A stretch of 64,000 nucleotides of DNA. Origin: Sphingobacteriaceae bacterium. Its GTDB lineage: Bacteria > Bacteroidota > Bacteroidia > Sphingobacteriales > Sphingobacteriaceae. A model generated the notes under the pieces. The model was not told the DNA's origin. It saw only the letters and a program-made list of their open reading frames with translations, and made no database searches. The stretch is taken from NCBI GenBank assembly GCA_024645045.1, contig JAHEGO010000069.1, forward strand, positions 1 through 64,000, in the 5' to 3' direction. This document shows positions 55,517 through 64,000 of the stretch, one piece after another (the stretch's first letter is position 1; each line of letters opens with the position of its first letter). Made by a program: the position numbers and the translations under genes.

Positions 55517-57631
55517 ATGTTTGCAAAAAATATATTTTATAAATTTTTTATTGGATCAATAGGATTATTTATTCCTTTTAATGGAATAGCGCAGGCCTCT
55601 TTCGATGAAAAATTAACCACCGCTGGAAATATTAGAATGACGATCAATAATTTAGGCATGATCGGCAATGCATTCAAAGGTTCTTATAATATTTTAGGTT
55701 ATCCTTCTTGTGAGTTTCCTGCCAATTCAGGTGTAGAACATTTATTTCAAGGAGGCCTTTGGATTGGTGCATTAATCAATGGATCTCAAGTTGCTGTAAG
55801 CTCTGGAGCTACTGACGATGCTTCCGGCTATACAACTGGTAAAAGCGGTTTTGAATTTACTGCTGGATTAGGTTCTAAAATAAAAGAAAGATCTAGCTTA
55901 ATTGACAATCCTTTATATGAAACCAATGCTATTTCACATCAAGATTTTCTTGCCGATTTTACAGATAAAAATATTGTAGTACCAGGAACAAACATTGCAA
56001 TTTCAAACCATAATTTCCCTTTAGGTGCCGATGTGCATTTTGAAGCATATAACTACAACTTTAATTTTGCGAATTATTTCGTCATCTTAAATTATACAAT
56101 TACAAATAATAGTAGTTCAAATTGGGACAGTGTTTTTATTGGTTATTGGAAAGATGGTGTTGTGAGAAATGTGAATGTAACACCTCCAGGTGGAAGCGCA
56201 TTTTATAATAAGGGTGGTAATGGTTTTTTAGATTCATTAGACATTGCGTATGAATTTGATGCAAACGGCGACCCCGGATTTACCGAAACCTATGTTGGGT
56301 TAAAATACCTCGGATCGATTGACCCTGCTGGATTTGCGCACCCATTGTTAAGACCAAACATGAAGATTAATTATAACTCATGGCAGTTTCAAAACTCAGC
56401 AGATCCTTTGTTTTTCTCTCCAACAGACGATAATCAAAAATATGGAAAGATGACTGCTGGTTTAAATCATCGTTCCGACTGGCAAACAGTAATTCGTCCT
56501 ACGTTAAGTCAGCCGAATAACAGATCTCATTTGATGGCTGTTGGTCCATTTGTTCAAATTAAACCTGGGCAAACTATTAATATATCATTTGCATTAGTGT
56601 GTGCGAAGAAAAATGAAGATGGGAAACCCAATACTGCAGACAACGATTTTCAAAAACAAATTTTAGTGCAGAATTCTAAATTTGCGCAAACTGCATATAA
56701 TGGAGAGGATGTAAATTTCAATGGTTTGCTAGATGCTGGCGAAGACCGCGATGGAAATGGAGTTATTACTCGATTTGTGTTGCCAGCACCACCGGTTATT
56801 CCTCGAATGAAAGTAGTTGCTTCTGAAAATAAAATGGAAATTTATTGGACAAAAAATGCAGAAGCATCTGTAGATCCAATTTCAAAGAAGAAAGATTTTG
56901 AAGGTTATAGATTATACAAAACAGCCTTAGGTTTTGATGTGAAACAAACCCAAGATATTGCGAAGTCTTTAAAGTTAGTTGCTGAATTTGATCGTGCTGA
57001 TAATACATTGTTTAATAACACCGGTTTGCAAGCAATTGCATTGAAAGATTCTATTACGTTTGGAGAATTAGGGCCTTTAGATGAACCAATATATTATCAT
57101 TATAAATTTACTTTCGATAATTTACAAAACGGATGGCAGCATGCAATTGCATTAACGGCTTTTGACCAAGGCGATAAAGTGAATAATTTAGAATCATTGG
57201 AGTCGAGTACATTGCCAAATATCAAAAGGATTTTTCCTGGTATGCCAGCGAACGAAGACTTTATAAATGGTGATCCATTTGTTTACCCAAATCCTTATTA
57301 TGGCTTAGCGGCTTGGGAAGGATTGAGTACCAATCCTGAAAGTAAAAAAATTTACTTTGCAAACTTACCTGCAAATTGTACCGTAAAAATTTATACTTCT
57401 TCTGGTGATTTAGTAGATCAGTTTACGCATAACGAATCATATAATGGCTCAGACATAAAATGGAATAATATTTACGCCGACCCAACTAAGAATCAATTTT
57501 CAGGAGGAGAGCACGCTTGGGATTTATTATCAGCAGACAATCAAATTATTGCCAGAGGTATTTATATGTTTTCTGTAAAAGATAATAAAACAGGCAAAAT
57601 AGTAAACGGTAAATTCGCATTAATTAAATAG
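55517..57631 (+). CDS. large exported protein with EF-hand-like loop and sorting-type C-terminus
   Basis: This 704-residue protein has an N-terminal signal peptide (about 1-26, ending NGIAQ). The first 370 residues form a beta-rich domain without a family I recognise (GNIRMTINNLGMIGNAFKG, SGVEHLFQGGLWIGALI). Residues 398-409 make a canonical EF-hand loop (Asp398, Asn400, Asn402, Asp406, Glu409) followed by a partial second one. Then comes a fibronectin-III-like part (about 425-575) and a C-terminal FlgD/T9SS-like domain starting at VYPNPYYG and ending GIYMFSVKDNKTGKIVNGKFALIK. It is probably exported by T9SS. It lies 1 base after the hydrolase and 33 before the next T9SS protein. Confidence 0.75.
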   Translation: MFAKNIFYKFFIGSIGLFIPFNGIAQASFDEKLTTAGNIRMTINNLGMIGNAFKGSYNILGYPSCEFPANSGVEHLFQGGLWIGALINGSQVAVSSGATDDASGYTTGKSGFEFTAGLGSKIKERSSLIDNPLYETNAISHQDFLADFTDKNIVVPGTNIAISNHNFPLGADVHFEAYNYNFNFANYFVILNYTITNNSSSNWDSVFIGYWKDGVVRNVNVTPPGGSAFYNKGGNGFLDSLDIAYEFDANGDPGFTETYVGLKYLGSIDPAGFAHPLLRPNMKINYNSWQFQNSADPLFFSPTDDNQKYGKMTAGLNHRSDWQTVIRPTLSQPNNRSHLMAVGPFVQIKPGQTINISFALVCAKKNEDGKPNTADNDFQKQILVQNSKFAQTAYNGEDVNFNGLLDAGEDRDGNGVITRFVLPAPPVIPRMKVVASENKMEIYWTKNAEASVDPISKKKDFEGYRLYKTALGFDVKQTQDIAKSLKLVAEFDRADNTLFNNTGLQAIALKDSITFGELGPLDEPIYYHYKFTFDNLQNGWQHAIALTAFDQGDKVNNLESLESSTLPNIKRIFPGMPANEDFINGDPFVYPNPYYGLAAWEGLSTNPESKKIYFANLPANCTVKIYTSSGDLVDQFTHNESYNGSDIKWNNIYADPTKNQFSGGEHAWDLLSADNQIIARGIYMFSVKDNKTGKIVNGKFALIK

Positions 57632-57664
57632 AAAAATATATAGCAATTAGAAAATAAAAAAATC

Positions 57665-59797
57665 ATGAACAAAAAATTACTCGCAATGGCAATGTTGTTG
57701 TTTGGTGCATCAGCTGCTCAAGCACAATATCCTTTAAAAACAATTCAAGAAGTGCAAACTGTTTCGCAGCAGAATTTAGCAGCAGGACAAGATGCTTCTT
57801 CTATTCCATCAACAGACACGATTAGAATACGTGGCGTTGTAATTATGGATGCAGGTCTTTCTACTTTAGTTGGTGGAAAACAAATTTGGATTCAAGCAAA
57901 TGATGGATCTTCATTTTCAGGGATAGATGTTTACCAAAACTTTCCAGGAAGCACTGTTACCGGCGATGCTGGAACTGGAATTCTTTCTTTGGTTGCAGGA
58001 GACTCTGTTGAATTAACAGGAAATGTTTTAGAGTATCAAGGTGAAACAGAATTCGTGCCTGTCAATACGACACCGGCTACGCCAATTCAAATTCTAGGCG
58101 GTGGAATTACTGTTAAACCTAAATTAATTACAGCCGCAGAATTGAATGATGCAAATAGAAATAATATTTTAACTACTGGTGAGCAATACGAAGGAATGTA
58201 TGTAGAGATACATAATTTGACAGTATCTACCGTTGATTATTTTTCAAATGGCACACGTGTAAGTTTTAATATTGTTGATGCTAATGGAAATAAAATTAAT
58301 GTATCTGACAGATTTAAAGCTTTTAAATTACCTGCAGCTGGTGGCTCATTTGTTCCGCCAAATGTTGGTGACGTGTTAACGAGTATAAAAGGTATCATTG
58401 CACATTCATTGAATAATCGTGGATATGAATTGCACGTATTTGATGCTTCGCAAATTGTTTATGGTGCAGCAGCTCCAACAATTTCGCAAATCACACGTTC
58501 TATCAAAGTGCCTACAAGTACCGATGCTATTACTGTTACAGCAAACATTACCGATAAAGATGGAGTTAACTCCGCAGATCTTTATTATGCAGTAGGCGTA
58601 AATAGTACTTCTTATACTTCAGTTGCAATGACTGCAAATGGAAATAGTTTTTCAGCTGTAATTCCTGCACAAGCTGATGGCTCTTTTGTTAAATATTATA
58701 TTTCTGCAAAAGACAATTCAACAGCACAATTAGTTAGTCGTATTCCTAATGTACCTACTGAAGATCCAAAGTTCTATGTAGTACGTAACGCAGGTATGGG
58801 AATTTATGATGTACAATATACGCCATTCAAATCTGGTAACTCAGGTTTTGCAGGACAAGAAGTTACAGTTACAGGTGTAGTTACTGCGTCTGCAAATGAT
58901 TTAGGTTATGTATTTATTCAACAAGAAAATCAATTGAATTGGGCAGGATTAATGTGTATAGGAAGTACAACGCTTGCAACACTCGCAATTGGTGATAAGG
59001 TAACTGTAACAGGTACTGTAAAAGAAAACTATGGTTATACCCGTATAGAGGCAATCACATCTGTTTCAAAAAACGGAACAGGTTCAATTACGCCAATTGT
59101 TTTGGTTGCGGATTCATTCCGTAAATATAGTTTTACAGGAACTGAGCCATACGAAGGTATGTTAGTGAAGTTCATTGGAAACAATGGTTCGAAATTAAAA
59201 GTTGTCAATGCAAATGCAGACGATCCTAGTAATTTTGCAGAATACCGTGTAGGTCCAGATACCACAGATGCCGGCGCTGGTTGCAGGGTAATTGCAGGTA
59301 GGGTAACTTCTTCGGTTTATTCTTCTTTAAATGTTTCATATGTAACAGACACCATTTGGGCGACTATTTCAGGTGTGATGAAAGTAGCTCCAATTGTTGT
59401 TCAAAAAGGAGATAGCATGACTTCTGTTACTGGTATTATGGATTACTCTTTCAGTAACTGTAAATTAATGCCACGTAATAATGCTGATTTTGAAAACTAT
59501 TCGAGAATGACAGTAGGTGTAAACAGCCAAGCTTTGAATAAAGGTAAAGTTGTTGCATATCCTAACCCTACCAATAATCAAATCAACTTTGATTTTATCT
59601 TGCCTGCAAATGCGATAGATTGCAGTATTGTAATTTATGATATGTTAGGAAATATGGTAAGCTCAAAAGCATTGTATTCATTGAGCGGTAGCACATCTAT
59701 TGCTATTGATAATATTGCACAAGGATCTTATATCTATTCAGTTGTTGCTAAAAACTTAGGACAATTAAATAATGGAAGATTTGTAGTAGTAAAATAA
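57665..59797 (+). CDS. T9SS type A protein with OB-fold-like domains
   Basis: This 710-residue exported protein has a signal peptide (1-20, SAAQAQ). Two regions look like OB folds of the kind found in secreted nucleases and DUF5689-type proteins: about 45-265 (DTIRIRGVVIMDAG, GDSVELTGNVLEYQGETEFVPV) and about 380-480 (GQEVTVTGVVTASANDLGYVFIQQ, GDKVTVTGTVKENYGYTRIEAI). An Ig-like domain lies between (273-375). The end (VVAYPNPTNNQINFDF to NNGRFVVVK, about 632-710) is a type A sorting domain. No catalytic motif is visible; ligand binding is inference. A strong terminator follows. Confidence 0.8.
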   Translation: MNKKLLAMAMLLFGASAAQAQYPLKTIQEVQTVSQQNLAAGQDASSIPSTDTIRIRGVVIMDAGLSTLVGGKQIWIQANDGSSFSGIDVYQNFPGSTVTGDAGTGILSLVAGDSVELTGNVLEYQGETEFVPVNTTPATPIQILGGGITVKPKLITAAELNDANRNNILTTGEQYEGMYVEIHNLTVSTVDYFSNGTRVSFNIVDANGNKINVSDRFKAFKLPAAGGSFVPPNVGDVLTSIKGIIAHSLNNRGYELHVFDASQIVYGAAAPTISQITRSIKVPTSTDAITVTANITDKDGVNSADLYYAVGVNSTSYTSVAMTANGNSFSAVIPAQADGSFVKYYISAKDNSTAQLVSRIPNVPTEDPKFYVVRNAGMGIYDVQYTPFKSGNSGFAGQEVTVTGVVTASANDLGYVFIQQENQLNWAGLMCIGSTTLATLAIGDKVTVTGTVKENYGYTRIEAITSVSKNGTGSITPIVLVADSFRKYSFTGTEPYEGMLVKFIGNNGSKLKVVNANADDPSNFAEYRVGPDTTDAGAGCRVIAGRVTSSVYSSLNVSYVTDTIWATISGVMKVAPIVVQKGDSMTSVTGIMDYSFSNCKLMPRNNADFENYSRMTVGVNSQALNKGKVVAYPNPTNNQINFDFILPANAIDCSIVIYDMLGNMVSSKALYSLSGSTSIAIDNIAQGSYIYSVVAKNLGQLNNGRFVVVK

Positions 59798-59804
59798 TTT
59801 TAAC

Positions 59805-59839
59805 AGCTCCTTGCATTTTAATGCAAGGAGCTTTTTTTA
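59805..59839 (+). terminator. intrinsic terminator after the OB-fold protein gene
   Basis: A perfect 12-bp stem (59805-59816 with 59821-59832, loop TTTA) is followed by a run of seven T. Confidence 0.92.
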
Positions 59840-59846
59840 ATTTATA

Positions 59847-61334
59847 ATGAAATCAACACGCATTTTATTTTTTCTTTTATTCACGTTTGGTTTATCTGCT
59901 TGTGTTAAAGAAGATGAATTGAAGTTAAACACCAATCCAAATACTGCTATTTTTCTAGATAAGATTGATCGATTTGGTGAAAATAGATTAAATACAAATG
60001 TTACTATGCATTGGTCTGCTGATGACCAAGACGGTTATGTAAAAGGTTATGAAATATCTTTAGATAATATTACATGGTCCTTTACTACTAGCCAAGACAG
60101 CACCTTCCGATTCACTATTTCTAATGGTGACACAACAGACATTCATTTATATGTTCGTGCAATAGATAATGACGGGAATAAAGATTTATCACCAGCCTAC
60201 TTAAGAATCCCTATTAAAAATACCATTCCTACAATTTCGTTTGACGACAATTTAATAAAAGGAGATTCTGTTTATACCGTATTTTCATTATTGTGGAATG
60301 CGAATGATTTAGATGGAAATGAAACCATCGATTCTATTTATTTAAAAATTAATAACGGAGATTGGTTTTCATTTTCTAAGAAAACAAACTTTGTAACCAT
60401 AGTGCCAAACAATCCTGGTGTTACAGGAGCAGATCAAGCAAAAGTTTATTTGGGATACGATGCACTAAAAATAAACAAACAAATTAACGGTTTGTATATA
60501 GACGGCATCAATCACATTTATATTAAAGCGCGCGATTATTCTGGTGCTGAAAGCACAATAGATACGCTGAATTCTTTTTTCTTAAGAAGAAAGACATCTG
60601 ATTTATTAGTACTTGATGCATATAATATTGCAACAACACCAAGTGCGGATTTAGTTTATAAAGAAGTCTTACAATCTGTATATGGCGCAGCAGACTTCTA
60701 TGATTTTTTTAGACAAAACAAAGCATATTTCCCATCTATTTGGAAACCTACATTTAGTTTGTTTTTGAATTTGTATGATAAAGTTTTCTGGTATTCTGAT
60801 AATATTGCAAGTAATAATAATGCCATGCTATTAGAAAGTGGAGCTTCTGCAATTCAAAATTATTTAAATGCAGATGGTAAATTATTTGTTTGTTCTGATT
60901 TTGCAAACAATGCCTTTCCGTTAGCATTTTCAAAAACTTCTCCAATATTTCAATTTTCTCCAGCTGATAGTTTTCAAACTTTTTTTGCTGCTAATCAAAA
61001 AGCGAGTATCCCTAAAGATTCATTTTTAATACCCAATCCATTGGCAGGTAGTGGTTACCCTGTTTTGCAAGCTAGTTCGTTTGCAGATGCTGTTGATCCA
61101 TTTTTTGAAAAATCAAACGCTACTGTAATTTACACGGCAAACATTAAAAGAAACTCAGGTGTTACTAATACAAAAGTAGTGATGGCTAAAACGCAGAACG
61201 CAAACGGTAAAACCAATCAAGTGTTTTGTTCAATAGATTTATTTAAAATGCAAGCTGATGCTGATACAAATGGACAGCAAGATGAATTGAAAAAATTATT
61301 TCAAAAGATATTTTTAGACGAATTTAATTGGTAA
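59847..61334 (+). CDS. exported lipoprotein with fibronectin-III-like and GATase-like regions
   Basis: This 495-residue lipoprotein (lipobox LSAC, Cys19) starts 14 bases after the stem of a terminator, so some read-through or a separate promoter is needed. Residues 30-125 (MHWSADDQDGYVKGYEISLDNITWSFTT, HLYVRAIDNDGNKDLSPAY) resemble a fibronectin-III fold; a second such repeat covers about 130-245. The C-terminal half (LLVLDAYN, KVFWYSDN, SGASAIQNYLNADGKLFVCSDF) looks like a GATase-like alpha/beta domain without a catalytic Cys. It may be a surface-exposed partner of the TonB receptor whose start overlaps its stop (TAATG). Confidence 0.7.
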   Translation: MKSTRILFFLLFTFGLSACVKEDELKLNTNPNTAIFLDKIDRFGENRLNTNVTMHWSADDQDGYVKGYEISLDNITWSFTTSQDSTFRFTISNGDTTDIHLYVRAIDNDGNKDLSPAYLRIPIKNTIPTISFDDNLIKGDSVYTVFSLLWNANDLDGNETIDSIYLKINNGDWFSFSKKTNFVTIVPNNPGVTGADQAKVYLGYDALKINKQINGLYIDGINHIYIKARDYSGAESTIDTLNSFFLRRKTSDLLVLDAYNIATTPSADLVYKEVLQSVYGAADFYDFFRQNKAYFPSIWKPTFSLFLNLYDKVFWYSDNIASNNNAMLLESGASAIQNYLNADGKLFVCSDFANNAFPLAFSKTSPIFQFSPADSFQTFFAANQKASIPKDSFLIPNPLAGSGYPVLQASSFADAVDPFFEKSNATVIYTANIKRNSGVTNTKVVMAKTQNANGKTNQVFCSIDLFKMQADADTNGQQDELKKLFQKIFLDEFNW

Positions 61335-64000
61335 TGAGAAAAAGCATTATATATATAATACTCTTTATTTTTTCAATGTTTTCTGTTGTTAGTGCACAAG
61401 TACAAACAGGTGTGTTGAAAGGGAAAGTTGTTGACAGAAAAACGAAAGAGCCAATTATTGGAGCAACGGTAACCATTGTGGGTACTTACTTTGGTGTCAG
61501 TACGGATATCAATGGAAATTTTCAAATCAATGCCATTAAGCCTGGAGAATATACTGTTAAAGCAATTTATTTGGGCTATAAAGAATTACTATATAATGGT
61601 GTAAAAATTAATGGAACAGTTCCGACGCAATTAAATTTAACCCTAAGTGAGGTGACTGCTGAAATTGGTGCAGTTGAAGTTTTAGGCCAAAGGACAATTG
61701 TAGATTTAGAATCAGGAAAATCGAGCACTAAAGTTTCATCAGAAGACATCAAAGACATGAGTGTGAAAGATGTACAATCTATAGTTGCAAATCAAGCAGG
61801 GGTAAGTCAAAATCCAGATGGTTTACAAATTAGAGGAGGTCGAGTATACGAAACACAGTATTTAGTTGATGGTATCAATGCGCAAGATCCTCTAGCAGGA
61901 ACTGGCTTTGGTGTTGACATTGCGTCTAACGCGGTAAATGATATTGAAGTAATTACAGGTGGAGTTGGAGCAGAATTTGGAGAAGGCACTTCCGGTGTTG
62001 TATTAACTAGAATTAGAGAAGGTGGTGATAAAGTTAAATTTGGTGGCAGTTATTATAGAGATAATTTAGGTTTCAATAATTCGAGCAATTGGAACACCGA
62101 TATGTTAAGTATCAATTTTGGTTCACCTGTGCCTTTTACTAAAAAGAAATTAACTTTTTTTAGTAGTGCAAATATGGAATTGACCGACGAATTTTTTAAA
62201 AATCCAGCAAAGCAATTACATAGCTCTTTGTTGCGCAACAATGATTCTATTTGGGCGCCAAGGGAAGATAATAAATGGTCTGGTACTTTTAAGTTGACTT
62301 ATAATATTGCGCCCGGTAAAAAATTATCGATATCTAATCAATCAAGTTTAAATATCAATCAAAATACTCGATCGCTTCAAGTAGTAGGAAACAATGCAAT
62401 CGTGACCCCTGGCTATCAATATTTGTTCAGTTTGAATATGGACAATGCCGCAACCTATACCCACAAGTCTAATTTATTAATTGTTCAATATTTGAATTTA
62501 TTTTCAAAAGAGTTATCGATGGATGTTTCTTTTGCAAGGCTGTTTACAAATTTGAGAGCAGATGCAAATGGTAGACCGTTTAGGCCTTCTACCATTGATC
62601 AAATTTTCGATCCAGCATCTATTGTATCAGATCCTGCAACTTTATTTAATCCTGGAGACTCTGTGATCTATGTAAATCCAGGTCCCGGTTTATATAACAA
62701 CGGAGGTGTTTCCACTTTATGGCACGACCACTATGCACAAGAAAATACTTTCAAAGTAAAATTTAATTACACTCCGAATAAAGAAAATTTTATCAGCTTC
62801 GGAATTGAACATAAAGAGCAAGAATACCAATGGGTGGATGTAACCAGACCTTGGATAGGTGCACCAATTATTATTGATGACTCTACCACAACAGCTTCAT
62901 CTAGTATTGGTCAGTCAAATGACATATGGAAAGTAAATCCTGCTACTGGAGGATTATTCTTTCAGGATGAATTGCGTTATAAAGGCATCATCGTTAATGC
63001 AGGAGTTCGATTGAATTATTGGATGCCTGGAAAATTTGCAGATCAAGCAGTGGCAGATCCAAACGCGCCTGTGCTTGATGCTATCAGACAATCTTATCTT
63101 GCTAATAGTACCGAAATTTTTGGTCGCAGAACAAAATTTAGGTTATTGCCAAAGCTTAGAATTTCTTTCCCAGTTTCTGAGAATAATGTATTGTATTTTA
63201 ACTACGGGCATTTAAGTAAATTGCCACATCCTCGTTTTGTTTATGCTGGTTTAGATCCAGTTTATCAAAACAGGTCTTTCTTAGCTAATCTAGGAAATCC
63301 AGATTTGAATCCAGAAGTAACGGTTTCTTATGAGGTGGGGATTAAAACGCAAGTAACATCCAATTTTGCTGTTACTGCAACAGCGTTTTATAACGACAAG
63401 TTCGACTACATTGTAAGTAGAAGAATTATTGTAAAAGATCAAACTGGACGTTTTGTTGAAAAGAATTTCAACATCAATCAAGATTATGCAAGAATTCGCG
63501 GTTTTGAACTAACTTTAAATAGAAGAATTCAAAGATATTTAAGTGCAACTTTTAGTGCGGCTTACCAAATTGCTACTGGTAAATCTAATTCTGCGCAAGA
63601 ATCACAATTGCAAATTTTACAAACAGGTTCTGTCTCTCCAACAGTTGAACAAAATTTAGCATGGGACAGACCTCTTGATTTAAAATTAATGATTGTATTT
63701 AAACCAGACACTTCTTTCCATATTGGACGTATTAATTTTAATAGGGTGCGTGTATTTTTTAATTCAACATACAAATCAGGATTGCGTTATACGCCATATT
63801 ATCAAAATGGAGTAGAACCTAATGGTAGACCAATATACGAACCAGATGAATTGCATCCATTCAGTAAGATAGGTTCTGCTTGGTGGAATACAGATTTAAA
63901 AATCACCAAAGATATTCCTATTAAAAGAGGACAACAAATTAGTTTGAGTCTAGAGTTTAAAAATATTTTTGATAATAAAAACGCTGCAATTATAAATCCA
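61334..64000 (+). CDS. TonB-dependent receptor with CarboxypepD_reg domain (cut by window end)
   Basis: The first 889 codons are in the window with no stop, so the gene continues beyond it. A signal peptide (about 1-22, VVSAQ) precedes a CarboxypepD_reg-like domain (about 25-105; LKGKVVDRKTKEPIIGATVT, STDINGNFQINAIKPGEYTV), then a plug (about 115-220; QSIVANQAGVSQNPDGLQIRGG, YLVDGINAQDP, DIEVITGGVGAEFGEGTSGVV) and the barrel. It is more like Oar-type receptors than SusC: the SusC plug signature is absent. It overlaps the lipoprotein stop by one base (TAATG), so the two are co-translated; the lipoprotein could be a surface partner. Ligand unknown. Confidence 0.88.
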   Translation, partial: MRKSIIYIILFIFSMFSVVSAQVQTGVLKGKVVDRKTKEPIIGATVTIVGTYFGVSTDINGNFQINAIKPGEYTVKAIYLGYKELLYNGVKINGTVPTQLNLTLSEVTAEIGAVEVLGQRTIVDLESGKSSTKVSSEDIKDMSVKDVQSIVANQAGVSQNPDGLQIRGGRVYETQYLVDGINAQDPLAGTGFGVDIASNAVNDIEVITGGVGAEFGEGTSGVVLTRIREGGDKVKFGGSYYRDNLGFNNSSNWNTDMLSINFGSPVPFTKKKLTFFSSANMELTDEFFKNPAKQLHSSLLRNNDSIWAPREDNKWSGTFKLTYNIAPGKKLSISNQSSLNINQNTRSLQVVGNNAIVTPGYQYLFSLNMDNAATYTHKSNLLIVQYLNLFSKELSMDVSFARLFTNLRADANGRPFRPSTIDQIFDPASIVSDPATLFNPGDSVIYVNPGPGLYNNGGVSTLWHDHYAQENTFKVKFNYTPNKENFISFGIEHKEQEYQWVDVTRPWIGAPIIIDDSTTTASSSIGQSNDIWKVNPATGGLFFQDELRYKGIIVNAGVRLNYWMPGKFADQAVADPNAPVLDAIRQSYLANSTEIFGRRTKFRLLPKLRISFPVSENNVLYFNYGHLSKLPHPRFVYAGLDPVYQNRSFLANLGNPDLNPEVTVSYEVGIKTQVTSNFAVTATAFYNDKFDYIVSRRIIVKDQTGRFVEKNFNINQDYARIRGFELTLNRRIQRYLSATFSAAYQIATGKSNSAQESQLQILQTGSVSPTVEQNLAWDRPLDLKLMIVFKPDTSFHIGRINFNRVRVFFNSTYKSGLRYTPYYQNGVEPNGRPIYEPDELHPFSKIGSAWWNTDLKITKDIPIKRGQQISLSLEFKNIFDNKNAAIINP

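Noticed and set aside
1..64000. CRISPR arrays, insertion sequences, prophage or integrative elements
   Set aside because: No direct-repeat arrays, transposase, integrase or phage-like genes are seen, and both tRNA genes have ordinary flanks.

Overview
The window is a chromosomal segment of a member of the Bacteroidota. Evidence is the low GC content, promoters of the Bacteroidota type (TTTG or TTG, about 19-20 bp, then TAnnTTTG), very few Shine-Dalgarno sites, type IX secretion (T9SS) C-terminal sorting domains, a CarboxypepD_reg/TonB receptor, DUF2723 and DUF5606 proteins, an HYC_CC_PP-type protein and zinc-free versions of ribosomal proteins L36 and S14. I cannot fix the class; a Chitinophagia/Sphingobacteriia-like or Flavobacteriia-like lineage fits. 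I see no prophage, insertion sequence, CRISPR array or integrated element. Gene density is high and no gene-free stretch exceeds 300 bases; the longest, about 240 bases at 8998-9240, holds only the promoter of tRNA-Gln.

Layout. 1-1092: tRNA-Asn and a PfkB-family sugar kinase. 1141-4824: a TPR lipoprotein divergent from a three-gene cysteine-rich metal (probably copper) locus consisting of a small HYC_CC_PP-type protein, a TonB-dependent receptor with a Cys-Cys pair in its N-terminal part, and a secreted protein with two HMA-like domains. 4931-11579: accA, a large DUF2723 membrane protein, tRNA-Gln, prs, rplY and pth. 11741-29987: a continuous str-S10-spc-alpha cluster, rpsL to rplQ, with fusA, secY, map, infA and rpoA but without tuf. 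It includes two genes too short for most gene lists, rpmD (59 codons) and rpmJ (38 codons). 30122-33306: a lipoprotein and dnaK. 33357-39731: a four-gene minus-strand unit, pruA, an acyl-CoA carboxylase beta subunit, an M42 peptidase and an M13 peptidase, which fits peptide and proline degradation. 39941-44475: a FISUMP lipoprotein, lpxK, a purine nucleoside phosphorylase and a Porin_10-type protein. 44482-50232: a secreted GATase-like protein, cyclophilin, a DUF5606 protein, rlmH, aconitase and a polysaccharide deacetylase. 50332-54029: TolC and an efflux adaptor without a pump gene, then gpsA. 54214-64000: a surface or secretion locus with a T9SS-sorted EEP-fold hydrolase, a 704-residue exported protein, an OB-fold T9SS protein, a lipoprotein, and a TonB receptor cut by the window end.

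Most of the window is housekeeping. The points worth a second look are regulatory and contextual. The longer gaps in the ribosomal cluster mostly hold a clear inverted repeat or promoter, which makes them candidate ribosomal-protein leaders. Three adjacent spc genes (rplX, rplE, rplF) carry strong Shine-Dalgarno sequences in an organism that otherwise lacks them. A 25-bp near-perfect palindrome sits on the -33 element of the pruA promoter. A sigma-54-like element precedes dnaK. The copper-like locus and the extracellular hydrolase/TonB locus are the best candidates for poorly described functional systems.
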